A stretch of DNA of 59,312 nucleotides from Bacteroidota bacterium (lineage in GTDB: Bacteria; Bacteroidota; Bacteroidia; Chitinophagales; Chitinophagaceae). Location of the stretch: contig JAGWRO010000034.1 of assembly GCA_028876495.1 (NCBI GenBank), forward strand, positions 1 to 59,312, written 5' to 3'. Numbering within the stretch: the first letter of the stretch is position 1; every line of letters starts with the position of its first letter. The position numbers and the translations under genes are program-made. The notes beneath the pieces were generated by a model. The model worked only from the letters and a program-made list of their open reading frames with translations. It was not told where the DNA came from and searched no databases. Positions 29,138 through 41,321 of this stretch are shown here, in pieces.

Positions 29138-31618
29138 ATGAAGAAGCTATTGATAATCCTGCTGATAAATTTCATTTGTATAGTTGCTGTATTTGCACAA
29201 TCCAATAATAGATTTTCGCAACACAAAGTTGACTTGAAACTATGGTACAATCAACCTTCAGGAACCACCTGGGAAAATGCCCTCCCAATCGGAAATGGAA
29301 GATTAGGAGCCATGATATACGGAAATGTTGATACGGAAACAGTGCAGTTAAATGAAAATACAGTTTGGAGTGGAAGCCCTAATCGGAATGACAATTCTTT
29401 GGCTTTAGATTCTTTGGCAGAAATACGCAGGTTAATATTTGAAGGTGAGCAAAAGCAGGCAGAACAGTTGGCCAACAAAGTGATTATCAGTAAAAAATCC
29501 CAGGGCCAGATGTTTGAACCTGTAGGAAGCCTCAGATTAGTATTCGATGCACATAAAAATTATACTCATTATTACCGGGAATTAGACATTGAAAAAGCAG
29601 TACAAAAAACAACCTACAAAATAGGCGATGTCACCTATAAAAGGGAGCTGTTGGCCTCATTTCCTGATCGTGTGATTATAATGCATTTGATGGCAAGCAA
29701 ACCGGGTAGTATTTCATTTAGCGCTTTTTTTTCAACACCTGAACCTAAAGCGAAAATGAAAGCGGCCAATAATGAGTTAACTATTTCCGGTACAACGTTA
29801 GACCATGAAGTCGTAGAAGGGAAAATAAAATTCAAGGGCATTGCAAGGTTTAAATTGAACGGCGGAAGCATGTCATCAAATGACAGCACTCTTTTTATTA
29901 AAGGTGCCAATGAGGTAACTATTTATATTTCTATTGCCACCAACTTCAATAATTATCATGACATCAGCGGAAATGACCAGGCAAGAGCAGAAAGTTATCT
30001 TGATAAAGCATATTCAAAGTCTTTTGATGAAATTGAAAAAGCACACGTTGCAGCATATCAAAAATATTTTGAAAGGGTAAACCTTGATCTTGGCACAACT
30101 GACGCCTCCAATCTACCTACAGACAAGCGTTTGAAGAATTTTGATTCAGATAATGATCCATCTTTTGTTACGTTGTATTATCAATTCGGCCGTTATTTGT
30201 TGATCTCATCTTCACAACCGGGAGGGCAACCTGCAACACTCCAGGGCATTTGGAATAACAAATTGTTTCCGCCCTGGGATAGCAAATACACTATTAACAT
30301 CAATGCAGAAATGAATTATTGGCCGGTTGAAAAAACCAACCTGGCAGAATTGGATGAACCCTTTATTCAAATGGTAAAAGACCTGTCTGTTACCGGGCAG
30401 AAAACAGCAAAAGACATGTATGGCGCTGGTGGATGGATGGCACATCACAATACAGATATCTGGCGCACCACAGGAGCAGTCGATGGTGCATTCTGGGGGA
30501 TATGGAATAATGGTGGCGGGTGGACCAGTCAAAATTTATGGGAGCATTATCTATACAATGGTGACAAGACTTTTTTAGCATCAATTTATCCCGTTTTAAG
30601 AGGCGCAGCCATGTTTTATGTTGATTTTTTGGTGGAACATCCAAAATATCATTGGCTGGTTGTTTGCCCGGACATGTCACCCGAAAACGCGCCAAAAGCA
30701 CACAAGGGATCTTCCATCGATGCAGGCGTTACCATGACGAACCAGATTGTTTTTGATGTATTCTCCACCGCAATAGACGCAGCAAAAATTTTAAATAAAG
30801 ACCCGGCATTTGCAGATACATTACAACAAATGCGAAGCCGTTTAGCTCCAATGCATATCGGGCAATACGGGCAGTTACAGGAATGGTTAGACGATATTGA
30901 CGATCCGAATGATCATCATCGTCATATTTCACATCTTTACGGATTGTTCCCTTCCAATCAAATCTCTCCTTATCGTACGCCACAATTATTTAGTGCAGCA
31001 AAAACCACTTTGATAGAACGTGGCGATGTCTCAACAGGCTGGAGTATGGCCTGGAAAGTAAATTGGTGGGCAAAGATGCTGGATGGAAATCACGCTTATA
31101 AACTCATCCAAAATCAACTTACACCTGTGGGAACTAATGAAGGCGGAGGCGGCACTTACAATAATCTTTTCGATGCTCATCCCCCATTCCAGATCGATGG
31201 CAATTTCGGTTGTACTTCAGGAATTACAGAAATGCTAATGCAAAGTTCGGATGGAGATATTGATTTACTTCCTGCGCTTCCCGATGTTTGGCCTTCAGGC
31301 AACATCAGTGGTTTAAGAGCAAGGGGTGGTTTTGACATCGAAAACATGCAATGGAAAAATGGTAAGCTGATCAGGGTCACCATCAAATCAAATTTAGGCG
31401 GTAACCTTCGTATAAGAGTTCCCGATGAAATGAAATTAAGTGATGGGAGTGTATTGAAGACAGCGGCGGGTAAAAACAAAAATCCATTTTATCACATTGA
31501 AAAAACACCGGCACCTGTTGTATCACCAAAGGCTACGATAATAATTCCGAAGCTGAAAGAAACTTTTGTTTATGATATACCAACACAAAAAGGCAAGTCA
31601 TATACTTTTATTAAGTAG
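29138..31618 (+). CDS. GH95 alpha-L-galactosidase or alpha-L-fucosidase
   Basis: An 826-residue secreted GH95 enzyme (signal peptide cut near V-F-A-Q21). N-terminal beta domain with L-P-I-G-N-G-R-L-G-A-M; (alpha/alpha)6 barrel with N387 and N389 in Y-T-I-N-I-N-A-E-M-N-Y-W, general acid Glu516 in P-D-M-S-P-E-N-A-P, and I-D-G-N-F-G-C-T-S-G-I near the end of the barrel. The residue two before Asn387 is Thr385, where alpha-L-fucosidases usually have His; Thr at this site is associated with alpha-L-galactosidase activity in a Bacteroides xylan enzyme. Complex grass xylans carry L-galactose, which fits the locus. Confidence 0.9.
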   Translation: MKKLLIILLINFICIVAVFAQSNNRFSQHKVDLKLWYNQPSGTTWENALPIGNGRLGAMIYGNVDTETVQLNENTVWSGSPNRNDNSLALDSLAEIRRLIFEGEQKQAEQLANKVIISKKSQGQMFEPVGSLRLVFDAHKNYTHYYRELDIEKAVQKTTYKIGDVTYKRELLASFPDRVIIMHLMASKPGSISFSAFFSTPEPKAKMKAANNELTISGTTLDHEVVEGKIKFKGIARFKLNGGSMSSNDSTLFIKGANEVTIYISIATNFNNYHDISGNDQARAESYLDKAYSKSFDEIEKAHVAAYQKYFERVNLDLGTTDASNLPTDKRLKNFDSDNDPSFVTLYYQFGRYLLISSSQPGGQPATLQGIWNNKLFPPWDSKYTININAEMNYWPVEKTNLAELDEPFIQMVKDLSVTGQKTAKDMYGAGGWMAHHNTDIWRTTGAVDGAFWGIWNNGGGWTSQNLWEHYLYNGDKTFLASIYPVLRGAAMFYVDFLVEHPKYHWLVVCPDMSPENAPKAHKGSSIDAGVTMTNQIVFDVFSTAIDAAKILNKDPAFADTLQQMRSRLAPMHIGQYGQLQEWLDDIDDPNDHHRHISHLYGLFPSNQISPYRTPQLFSAAKTTLIERGDVSTGWSMAWKVNWWAKMLDGNHAYKLIQNQLTPVGTNEGGGGTYNNLFDAHPPFQIDGNFGCTSGITEMLMQSSDGDIDLLPALPDVWPSGNISGLRARGGFDIENMQWKNGKLIRVTIKSNLGGNLRIRVPDEMKLSDGSVLKTAAGKNKNPFYHIEKTPAPVVSPKATIIIPKLKETFVYDIPTQKGKSYTFIK

Positions 31619-31673
31619 AGAATTTGGGTCAATTAAATGATCAATATAAATGAATTATCAAAATGAATTCAAT

Positions 31674-33017
31674 ATGAAAAAATACAAATCCTGTTTCATC
31701 GTAATCGTCCTTGCATTTGCTTTCGTCAATATTGCTAAAGCGCAAAACCCGTTTATTACTAATCAATTCTCGGCTGATCCTTCGGCCAGAGTTTTTGGGG
31801 ATAAAGTGTATGTTTATCCTTCTCATGATATTTTGGCCACTCCGGGGCATGGGCGCGTTGGCTGGTTTTGCATGAAAGATTATCACGTATTTTCATCGCC
31901 AAATCTTACCGACTGGAAAGATCACGGCGTAATTGTAAGCCAGGATAAAGTGCCATGGGGAAACCCAACAGGGTACAGTATGTGGGCCCCGGATTGTATC
32001 TTCAGAAACGGAAAATATTATTTTTATTTTCCTGATGCGGTGAAAGATACCAGCTATGGAAGAGGGTTTGCAGTAGGTGTGGCTGTGGCCGATGAGCCTT
32101 CTGGTCCTTTTAAAGTGCAACCAACTCCGATTAAAAATGTTCATGGCATTGACCCCAATGTATTTATTGATAAAGACGGCCAGGCTTATCTATACTGGGC
32201 GGAAGGAAACATTTACGGAGCCAAGTTGAAAAAAAATATGATGGAACTTGCTTCTGCGCCAAAAATACTTGAAGACCTTCCGACGAAAGGATTGAAAGAG
32301 GGCCCTTACTTGTTCGAACGAAATGGAATTTATTATTTGACTTATCCGCATGTAGCAAATAAAACTGAAAGACTGGAATATGCGATTAGCAATAATCCTT
32401 TGGGTCCGTTCAAAGTAACTGGCGTAATCATGGATGCATCTCCCGACTGCTGGACCAATCATCAATCGATTATTGAGTTCAAAAATCAGTGGTACCTGTT
32501 TTATCATCATGATGATTTCTCTCCTGATTTTGATAAAGCAAGATCTATCAGGATTGACAGTTTATTCTTCAATAAAGATGGCACTATCAAAAAAGTAATA
32601 CCTACTTTTCGCGGAGTAGGTTTGACAAAAGCTACCCAAAAAATACAAATAGACCGTTACACCGATAAAAGCAACGAAGGTGCTTCCATAAATTTTATTG
32701 ATACTGCTAATAAATTCCAGGGATGGAAAACTGTTTTTAATCAACCAAATGCATGGATACAATACAACAGTGTTGATTTCGGAAAGAAGCCATTAAAAAA
32801 TGTTATAGTAAGAGCTTTATCAGAAACAGGGGGCACTTTACAAGTTCGTATAAGTAGTAGTAACGGGCCTATCGTAGCAGAAATAAAAATTCCTAAGAGT
32901 AAGAATTGGAAGGATATTAAAACAGCGGTAGTAAAGTTTGATCCGGGAATTCACAACCTGTTTGTATTGCTAAAAGACAATTCAAATGTTGAAGTAGACT
33001 GGATAAGCTTCGACTAG
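31674..33017 (+). CDS. GH43 arabinofuranosidase/xylosidase with C-terminal CBM6
   Basis: About 447 residues from the ATG at 31674, which I prefer over the in-frame ATG at 31650 because it directly precedes the signal peptide (M-K-K-Y-K-S-C-F). GH43 five-bladed propeller with base Asp in F-S-A-D-P-S, pKa modulator in G-I-D-P-N-V-F-I and acid Glu in K-E-G-P-Y-L-F-E (43, 168 and 217 counted from the longer start). The last about 125 residues form a CBM6-like beta-sandwich ending V-E-V-D-W-I-S-F, which should bind xylan. Likely removes arabinose from arabinoxylan or acts as exo-xylosidase; subfamily not assignable by eye. Confidence 0.9.
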   Translation: MKKYKSCFIVIVLAFAFVNIAKAQNPFITNQFSADPSARVFGDKVYVYPSHDILATPGHGRVGWFCMKDYHVFSSPNLTDWKDHGVIVSQDKVPWGNPTGYSMWAPDCIFRNGKYYFYFPDAVKDTSYGRGFAVGVAVADEPSGPFKVQPTPIKNVHGIDPNVFIDKDGQAYLYWAEGNIYGAKLKKNMMELASAPKILEDLPTKGLKEGPYLFERNGIYYLTYPHVANKTERLEYAISNNPLGPFKVTGVIMDASPDCWTNHQSIIEFKNQWYLFYHHDDFSPDFDKARSIRIDSLFFNKDGTIKKVIPTFRGVGLTKATQKIQIDRYTDKSNEGASINFIDTANKFQGWKTVFNQPNAWIQYNSVDFGKKPLKNVIVRALSETGGTLQVRISSSNGPIVAEIKIPKSKNWKDIKTAVVKFDPGIHNLFVLLKDNSNVEVDWISFD

Positions 33018-33045
33018 CGATTCATAAAGTAAAATTGAAAAGGAC

Positions 33046-34173
33046 ATGAACAAAAAATTAATTTTATTTTGGAGTTTATTGGTGCTAAATATTTCATGTT
33101 TTGCACAGGTAAACCTCACTAATTTAACGCATGGTAATAGTTCTCAATCCCATGTCTTCCGTTATACCAACCCGATTACCCGGGACACATCACTTTCCAT
33201 GAGGGATTATTGTATTATCAAAGTGCGGGACAAATGGTATTGCACCGGTACTTCCAATCCAATATGGACGGGTCCCAATCCCGGGGTGCGCCTGTTAGTG
33301 TCAGATGACTTGATTCACTGGAGGCAATATTCCTGGCTCATTGACGCAAGCAAGTTACCAGCAGATTGCCCTTACAACGGCCGGTTTTGGGCACCGGAAA
33401 TTCATTTTATTAAAAACAAATACTGGCTTACGGTAAACAGTGGAAAAGTTACAGCAGAGGATCCTAAAGGGATGAAGACGCACGGTATCTGGTTATTTTC
33501 CTCAGATAGTGTTACCGGCCCTTACAAACTGGTCAACGGGCCATTAACCTCACAGTATAATAATGATGCCACATTATTTGAAGACGAGGACGGACAAACT
33601 TACCTCTATTGCAGCGGCAATGGATTGTTCCAGGCGAAAATTGATTTGAATACAGGAAAGCTTACCACGCCCATTCAAAAGTTTTTGGATAAAAAACAAC
33701 TTGGCTGGACCGAATGGATGGTGGGTGGAATTGAAGCTCCTTTCCTAACAAAAAAAGAGGGTACTTATTTTATGTTCTTTTCGACATGGACCCGTGGCTA
33801 TGAAATAGGATTACTTAAATCAAAATCACCATTAGGTCCATGGAAGTTGGCTTCACCGGAGCCCATATTTGGAACAAGAAAAAAAGGATACCGGCAGGAA
33901 CTGGCAATTAGTGGTGGCTATGCGGATTTAAAATACCAGGATACTGAAGACCCCTATTGCGAAGCAGCTTCAAATTCGTTATTTACAGGGCCCGATGGAA
34001 AATTGTGGAGTTCCTGCCATTACCTGATGTATAAAAAACGGCCCTATCCTTACAGTCAAACGTTTGAGCCGTGGGAATTAACTCCTGAGATGGGTATTGA
34101 ACCGGTTCATTACAAGAATGGAATGTTTTACATAAACGGTCCTACATGGACAGAACAGATCGTTAATTACTGA
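33046..34173 (+). CDS. GH43 family glycosidase, single domain
   Basis: A 375-residue secreted GH43 enzyme (signal peptide ends near C-F-A-Q21). Propeller residues: Asp54 in M-R-D-Y-C-I as base, Asp174 in N-N-D-A-T-L-F, and Glu230 in G-G-I-E-A-P-F as acid, with R-F-W-A-P-E-I-H as a blade-3 hallmark. No extra carbohydrate-binding module. It lies 28 bp after the preceding GH43 gene but is only distantly similar to it, so the two probably attack different linkages. Beta-xylosidase or alpha-L-arabinofuranosidase activity is expected. Confidence 0.9.
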   Translation: MNKKLILFWSLLVLNISCFAQVNLTNLTHGNSSQSHVFRYTNPITRDTSLSMRDYCIIKVRDKWYCTGTSNPIWTGPNPGVRLLVSDDLIHWRQYSWLIDASKLPADCPYNGRFWAPEIHFIKNKYWLTVNSGKVTAEDPKGMKTHGIWLFSSDSVTGPYKLVNGPLTSQYNNDATLFEDEDGQTYLYCSGNGLFQAKIDLNTGKLTTPIQKFLDKKQLGWTEWMVGGIEAPFLTKKEGTYFMFFSTWTRGYEIGLLKSKSPLGPWKLASPEPIFGTRKKGYRQELAISGGYADLKYQDTEDPYCEAASNSLFTGPDGKLWSSCHYLMYKKRPYPYSQTFEPWELTPEMGIEPVHYKNGMFYINGPTWTEQIVNY

Positions 34174-34205
34174 TCATTATTAACAACAATACAAACAAAC
34201 CGAAA

Positions 34206-35750
34206 ATGAAGAAAATTATTTTTACTTTTTTAGGCACCCTCGGGCTGGGGCTTGCAACATTTGCTCAAAACGCCACTATCAAAATTGATGTTAACCGAAC
34301 CATTGGAAAAATCGATCCAAAAATTTATGGCGTATTTATGGAGCCCATTCATTTCAATGGAAAAAGAATGGGATTACCCGACACGGTAAATTTCAATACA
34401 GTTTATGGAAATCTTTATGATCCTTCTTCGCCGCTTGCAGATGAGAACGGCTTCCGGAAAGATTATATCGATGCGATGAAAGAACTAAAGATAGCCGACA
34501 TGCGCTGGCCCGGCGGGAATTATGTTATGGGCTATAATTGGAAAGATGGCATCGGGCCAAAAGATCAACGGCCATCACGCATCAATCTTGCGTGGGGCGG
34601 TACGGATAACAATCATGTTGGTACCGATGAGTGGATCGAATTAAATAAATCCATTGGGAGCGAGAATGTGGTATGCGTTAATCTTGGTCTTGGCACTATA
34701 AACGATGCGCTTCATTGGGTGGAATATTGCAATTATCCAAAGGGTACCTACTATTCTGACCTGCGCGCCAAATACGGACATCCGCAACCCTACGATGTTA
34801 AGATATGGGATCTTGGAAATGAAGTGGATGGTGCGCCATGGGAGCTAGGTCACAAAGACGCTGATGATTATGTGAAAATTGCAAGGGAAGCGGCCAAAGC
34901 AATGAGAGCCGTTGATAACAGCATCAAATTTGTTGCGTCAGGTTCATCCTATTATGAGCCTACAGGGCAATGGGTGGATTGGAACAGGAAAGTGCTTTCA
35001 GGACTTGGAGATATGATCAGTTATATTTCGATTCATCGTTATTGGGAAGGTGGATCTCCAAACGATTATTACAATTTTATCGGAAGCGGCGCAATGGATT
35101 TTGAAGAAAAAATAAAAGTGACCGAAGACGAAATTGAAGCAGCAAGAGCTAAGAAAAATTTTAAAAATCCTATTGATATTTCTGTGGATGAATGGGGATC
35201 TTTCGGAAGAAATTTCGAATCCGTTTTACCCATTGCACAATGTTTAAATTCTTTTGTCCGTCATGCTGATGTGGTGAAGATGGCCAACTTTACTATGATG
35301 ACTTCTCTTTTGGCAAGCGATCCTAAAAAGGGAACTTTCAAAGCGCCGCTTTTTTATGCGTTTAAATTGTTTTCAAATAATTGCCGTGGAAACTCAGTTG
35401 ACACCTACGTTTCGTGCGATACTTTTAATACCGAAAAATATAAAGGCATCCCATACCTTGATGTAACTTCTGTTTATAATAAAGATGAAAATGCAGTTTT
35501 TATAAACGTGGTTAACCGTGAAGAAAGCAAATCAATCACAGCAGATATTTTAAATACCTCATCAGGCTTTTCAGGAAAAGCATCTGCAACTGTTATCAAC
35601 AGTGATGATATGAAAGCGCCATTTGCTTTTGACAAAAAAGCAGGGTATGCACCGGTAACAAAAGATTTAGCGATCAGCAAAGGAAAAATAACATATACAT
35701 TTCCGCCCCACTCGTTCACACAAATTAAAGTAAGCGTCAATCCAAAATAA
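34206..35750 (+). CDS. GH51 alpha-L-arabinofuranosidase
   Basis: A 514-residue GH51 enzyme with a signal peptide (about 1-21), so probably periplasmic. Catalytic acid/base Glu206 in W-D-L-G-N-E-V-D-G and nucleophile Glu329 in V-D-E-W-G-S-F-G; R-W-P-G-G-N-Y near 100-106 also fits. A C-terminal beta-sandwich follows the barrel. It removes alpha-L-arabinofuranose side chains from short arabinoxylo-oligosaccharides. A second, larger GH51 of a different type lies at 43796, so the two likely differ in substitution pattern or fragment size. Confidence 0.95.
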   Translation: MKKIIFTFLGTLGLGLATFAQNATIKIDVNRTIGKIDPKIYGVFMEPIHFNGKRMGLPDTVNFNTVYGNLYDPSSPLADENGFRKDYIDAMKELKIADMRWPGGNYVMGYNWKDGIGPKDQRPSRINLAWGGTDNNHVGTDEWIELNKSIGSENVVCVNLGLGTINDALHWVEYCNYPKGTYYSDLRAKYGHPQPYDVKIWDLGNEVDGAPWELGHKDADDYVKIAREAAKAMRAVDNSIKFVASGSSYYEPTGQWVDWNRKVLSGLGDMISYISIHRYWEGGSPNDYYNFIGSGAMDFEEKIKVTEDEIEAARAKKNFKNPIDISVDEWGSFGRNFESVLPIAQCLNSFVRHADVVKMANFTMMTSLLASDPKKGTFKAPLFYAFKLFSNNCRGNSVDTYVSCDTFNTEKYKGIPYLDVTSVYNKDENAVFINVVNREESKSITADILNTSSGFSGKASATVINSDDMKAPFAFDKKAGYAPVTKDLAISKGKITYTFPPHSFTQIKVSVNPK

Positions 35751-35773
35751 AAGTTTACATAAATCACTCAACG

Positions 35774-37840
35774 ATGAAAAAAATCATTTTTAATATCCTT
35801 TTTCTTTTTACGGTTTTATATCTCTCTGCACAGGACGGACACCAGCTTTGGCTTCGCGATAAACAGGCAGTACCCGTAACCGTTATATGTTCTGAAAGTT
35901 CGCCTACACTATCGATCGCGCGGCAGGAATTGAAAGAAGGCTGGCAGGGCAAGCCAAAAACTTCCATTACTTTAATCATTAAAAAAGATAAAGCATTAAA
36001 AGATGATGGTTTCAGGCTTGGTAAAAATTCAATTCAGGCAAATACAGATATCGGCATTTTGTATGGCGTGTATGAAATGTTACGCCGGCAACAAACCAGT
36101 GAACCAATAAATAATGAAGTTTTCAATCCTTCTTACGAACGTCGTATTTTGGATCATTGGGATAATCTTGACGGAACGGTAGAACGTGGTTATGCAGGTA
36201 ACTCTATTTTTTGGCGAGAGGATGATCCATTCACAGTTACAGATCACGATAAAACATTGTGGCAACAGTATGCCCGTGCCAATGCCTCTATAGGAATAAA
36301 CGGTTCGGTACTCAATAACGTGAATGCTTCTCCATTAATATTAAATGCAGATTATCTTGCCCGTGCAAAAGCAATTGCGAATGTATTACGACCTTATGGC
36401 GTAAGAGTTTATTTATCAGTAAACTTTGCTTCGCCATCAACACTTGGTAATTTAAAAACCGCCGACCCGCTTGATCCTTCAGTAATTGCCTGGTGGAAAA
36501 ATAAAGTGAAAGAAATCTATAGCATCATACCGGATTTTGGAGGATTCCTTGTGAAAGCAAGCAGCGAAGGTCAACCCGGTCCTCAGAATTATGGACGAAC
36601 ACACGCTGATGGTGCGAACATGCTGGCGGATGCGTTAAAACCGTATGGCGGCATTGTTATGTGGCGCGCCTTTGTGTACACCGCCAACGATAATGACCGG
36701 GCAAAACAGGCTTACTCCGAATTCATGCCGCTGGATGGAAAATTCAGGGACAATGTTATTATACAAGTCAAAAATGGCCCGGTAGATTTTCAACCGAGAG
36801 AGCCTTTCAGTCCATTGTTTGGAGCCATGAAAAAAACTTCCGTAATGCCGGAGTTCCAGGTTACGCAGGAATATCTTGGCCACTCAGTTTACGTTGTTTT
36901 CCTCTCGACCATGTGGGAAGAATGTTTGAAGAGTGATACTTATCAGCAAGGTGCCGGCAGTACTGTAGCGCGTTGCACGGACGGTAGTATTTATCCCCAA
37001 AAATATACTGCTATTGCAGGAGTTTCCAATGTTGGTCTGGATACCAATTGGTGCGGTAACCAGTTTGCACAGGCCAACTGGTATGCATTTGGAAGGTTAG
37101 CATGGAACAACACTTTGCAAAGCCAACAAATTGCCGATGAATGGATCAAACTTACTTTTTATAAGGATCCTTCTCAAAAGTTGAGTGAAGCAAATTATGC
37201 TGCAGACTGGAATAAAAACTTTCTTGCACCGGTAAAACAAATGATGCTGGAAAGTCGTGAAGCAGCCGTGAATTTTATGATGCCACTTGGGTTGCATCAT
37301 ATCATGTCAGCAAACGGGCATTACGGGCCCGGACCGTGGTGGCACCCGAAAGGAGTTCGGGCTGACTGGACACCGCCTTATTATCACCAGGCAAGTACTT
37401 ACGGAATAGGTTTTGATCGTACCAAAAAAGGAAGCGATGCAGTAAGTCAATATCATGAACCATTGGCTTCCCAATTTGATAATCTAAAAACATGTCCTGA
37501 AAAATATCTACTCTGGTTTCATCATTTACCGTGGGATTATAAGATGAAAGAAGGAAACACACTATGGGATGCGCTATGTCGTCATTATGAAAAAGGAGTG
37601 AACCAGGTGCGTGAATTTCAGAAGATATGGGATAAGGCAGGCCCTTATGTTGACAGCACCCGATTTATGGAAGTGCAGGGTAAACTGCGGGAGCAATGTA
37701 TGAATGCTATTTTATGGAAAGACGCATGCCAGCTCTATTTCCAGCAGTTCAGCAAAAGGCCTATCCCTTATGACCTGGAACGCCCGATTAATAACCTGGA
37801 TGATATTATGGCCAATGAATTCAAACACAAAAATGATTAA
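35774..37840 (+). CDS. GH67 alpha-glucuronidase
   Basis: A 688-residue GH67 enzyme with signal peptide (Y-L-S-A-Q20). N-terminal alpha/beta domain, central barrel and helical C-terminus match the usual architecture. The predicted acid Glu266 lies in S-S-E-G-Q-P-G-P; predicted bases Asp338 (P-V-D-F-Q) and Glu366 (T-Q-E-Y-L) keep the spacing seen in characterised family members. GH67 removes 4-O-methylglucuronic acid from the non-reducing terminal xylose of xylo-oligosaccharides, complementing GH115, which acts on internal residues. Stop-to-start gap to the preceding GH51 gene is 23 bp. Confidence 0.95.
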   Translation: MKKIIFNILFLFTVLYLSAQDGHQLWLRDKQAVPVTVICSESSPTLSIARQELKEGWQGKPKTSITLIIKKDKALKDDGFRLGKNSIQANTDIGILYGVYEMLRRQQTSEPINNEVFNPSYERRILDHWDNLDGTVERGYAGNSIFWREDDPFTVTDHDKTLWQQYARANASIGINGSVLNNVNASPLILNADYLARAKAIANVLRPYGVRVYLSVNFASPSTLGNLKTADPLDPSVIAWWKNKVKEIYSIIPDFGGFLVKASSEGQPGPQNYGRTHADGANMLADALKPYGGIVMWRAFVYTANDNDRAKQAYSEFMPLDGKFRDNVIIQVKNGPVDFQPREPFSPLFGAMKKTSVMPEFQVTQEYLGHSVYVVFLSTMWEECLKSDTYQQGAGSTVARCTDGSIYPQKYTAIAGVSNVGLDTNWCGNQFAQANWYAFGRLAWNNTLQSQQIADEWIKLTFYKDPSQKLSEANYAADWNKNFLAPVKQMMLESREAAVNFMMPLGLHHIMSANGHYGPGPWWHPKGVRADWTPPYYHQASTYGIGFDRTKKGSDAVSQYHEPLASQFDNLKTCPEKYLLWFHHLPWDYKMKEGNTLWDALCRHYEKGVNQVREFQKIWDKAGPYVDSTRFMEVQGKLREQCMNAILWKDACQLYFQQFSKRPIPYDLERPINNLDDIMANEFKHKND

Positions 37841-37876
37841 CTCAACTTTTGGGAAACCATATAAAATTACGTGAAG

Positions 37877-39142
37877 ATGAAAAAAATAGTATGGCTTGTA
37901 TTGATCAACATTTTGGCAACAAACTTTCTCATCGCCCAAAATAAAAAAGACAGTAAACCCACAAATAAAGCAGCTTTTTATTCCGGCGTTTACCAAAATT
38001 TTTTTAAGGAAGCGGGTTATAGCCAGCAGGCGATTGATCAAAAAGTAGCACAAGCATATCATGATATTTTTGAAGGTCCCAACAAAGTTTATTTTAAAGT
38101 AGGTGATTCTATGGCTTATGTAACTGATCTGAAAAATCATGATGCAAGAACAGAAGGGCTTTCTTATGGAATGATGATAGCGGTGCAATTAAATAAGAAA
38201 GAGGTTTTTGACAGGATTTGGAGATGGTCTAAAAAATATTTACAACACCAGGATGGTCCACGGGCAGGGTATTTCGCATGGAGCATCAACCCCAAAACCA
38301 TGAAACAGAATTCTCCGGGAACTGCTTCCGATGGCGAACTATATTTCGTAACAGATTTATTATTTGCGTCTAACCGATGGGGTGATAATACCGGTATCAA
38401 TTATTATCATGAAGCAAGAATAATTTTAGATGCCATGTGGAGAAAAGATGGAACAGGAGGAATTTATAACATCATCAATACTCAACATAAGCAAATCACT
38501 TTTACACCTGAGGGCAACAATTATAATTTTACAGATCCTTCTTATCAACTGCCAGCTTTTTTTGAAGTTTGGGCATTGTATGCAAAAGACGGGCATGAAC
38601 AATTTTACAGGGATTGCGCCGATACTGCGCGTGTTTTCTTACACCGCGCTTGCAGCTCACCAACCGGTCTCAATGCAGATCAAACAAGCTTTGACGGCAA
38701 ACCATTAGCGAGAGGAAAAATGAAACCGGCTTTCCGTTACGATTCATGGAGAGTGCTGATGAATATTGCCATGGATTATAACTGGTTTGGAAAAGACAGA
38801 AAATGGCAGCAAAATTATGCAGAACGCATTCAGCGTTTTTTCAAATCGAAAGGAATTGATTCATTCCACGATCAGTTTAATCGTGATGGTTCAAAGCCGG
38901 AATGGATTCTTCCTGCCGGAGGCGTTCAAAAACTAAGACACTCACTGGGTTTATTGGCTACCGTTGCAACAACAGAAATGATCCGTAAAGACCATTTTGA
39001 TTTTGTGCATGAATTATGGAATGCCAAACTGCAACCATACAGCGATGGATATTTTGATCCATATTATGACGGATTATTGTATCTTTTTAGCCTGATGCAT
39101 TTAAGTGGCAAATACCAATTGATAAAACCGCACCATCATTAA
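37877..39142 (+). CDS. GH8 reducing-end xylose-releasing exo-oligoxylanase-like enzyme
   Basis: A 421-residue GH8 enzyme. An in-frame GTG lies at 37871; I chose the ATG at 37877, giving a standard M-K-K signal peptide that ends near L-I-A-Q. General acid is Glu in R-T-E-G-L-S-Y-G (about 93), followed by W-R-W-S-K-K-Y-L and F-R-Y-D-S-W-R-V-L, typical of the family. In xylan loci GH8 members mostly release xylose from the reducing end of xylo-oligosaccharides; chitosanase and endo-xylanase activities also occur in GH8. Placement between GH67 and the CE1-CE1 protein supports the xylan role. Confidence 0.9.
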   Translation: MKKIVWLVLINILATNFLIAQNKKDSKPTNKAAFYSGVYQNFFKEAGYSQQAIDQKVAQAYHDIFEGPNKVYFKVGDSMAYVTDLKNHDARTEGLSYGMMIAVQLNKKEVFDRIWRWSKKYLQHQDGPRAGYFAWSINPKTMKQNSPGTASDGELYFVTDLLFASNRWGDNTGINYYHEARIILDAMWRKDGTGGIYNIINTQHKQITFTPEGNNYNFTDPSYQLPAFFEVWALYAKDGHEQFYRDCADTARVFLHRACSSPTGLNADQTSFDGKPLARGKMKPAFRYDSWRVLMNIAMDYNWFGKDRKWQQNYAERIQRFFKSKGIDSFHDQFNRDGSKPEWILPAGGVQKLRHSLGLLATVATTEMIRKDHFDFVHELWNAKLQPYSDGYFDPYYDGLLYLFSLMHLSGKYQLIKPHHH

Positions 39143-39153
39143 AACTATTTTAG

Positions 39154-41103
<1,950 letters not shown>

Positions 41104-41321
41104 AAGAAAATTTAAAAAGCCAACATTCTAAAACGCTAAATTTTCATTAATAAGAACTATCATTTCAAAAACTATATAATGAAATTAAAACAGGAAAATA
41201 AAAAAGGTATTAGGTGTCTTTATTAAAAGCGCATGGTTCCTTATTCGTTAAGCAGATTTGCATTAAACGTAGTAAATAGTTTTTATGATATGGTAAATCT
41301 TGCAACCTAAATCAACAGATA

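Noticed and set aside
37712-38188. 158-codon minus-strand ORF
   Set aside because: Antisense to the end of GH67 and the start of GH8; both plus-strand proteins have intact conserved motifs.
41179-41226. 15-codon ORF before GH127
   Set aside because: Too short and lysine-rich, with no conserved feature; probably chance in AT-rich DNA.
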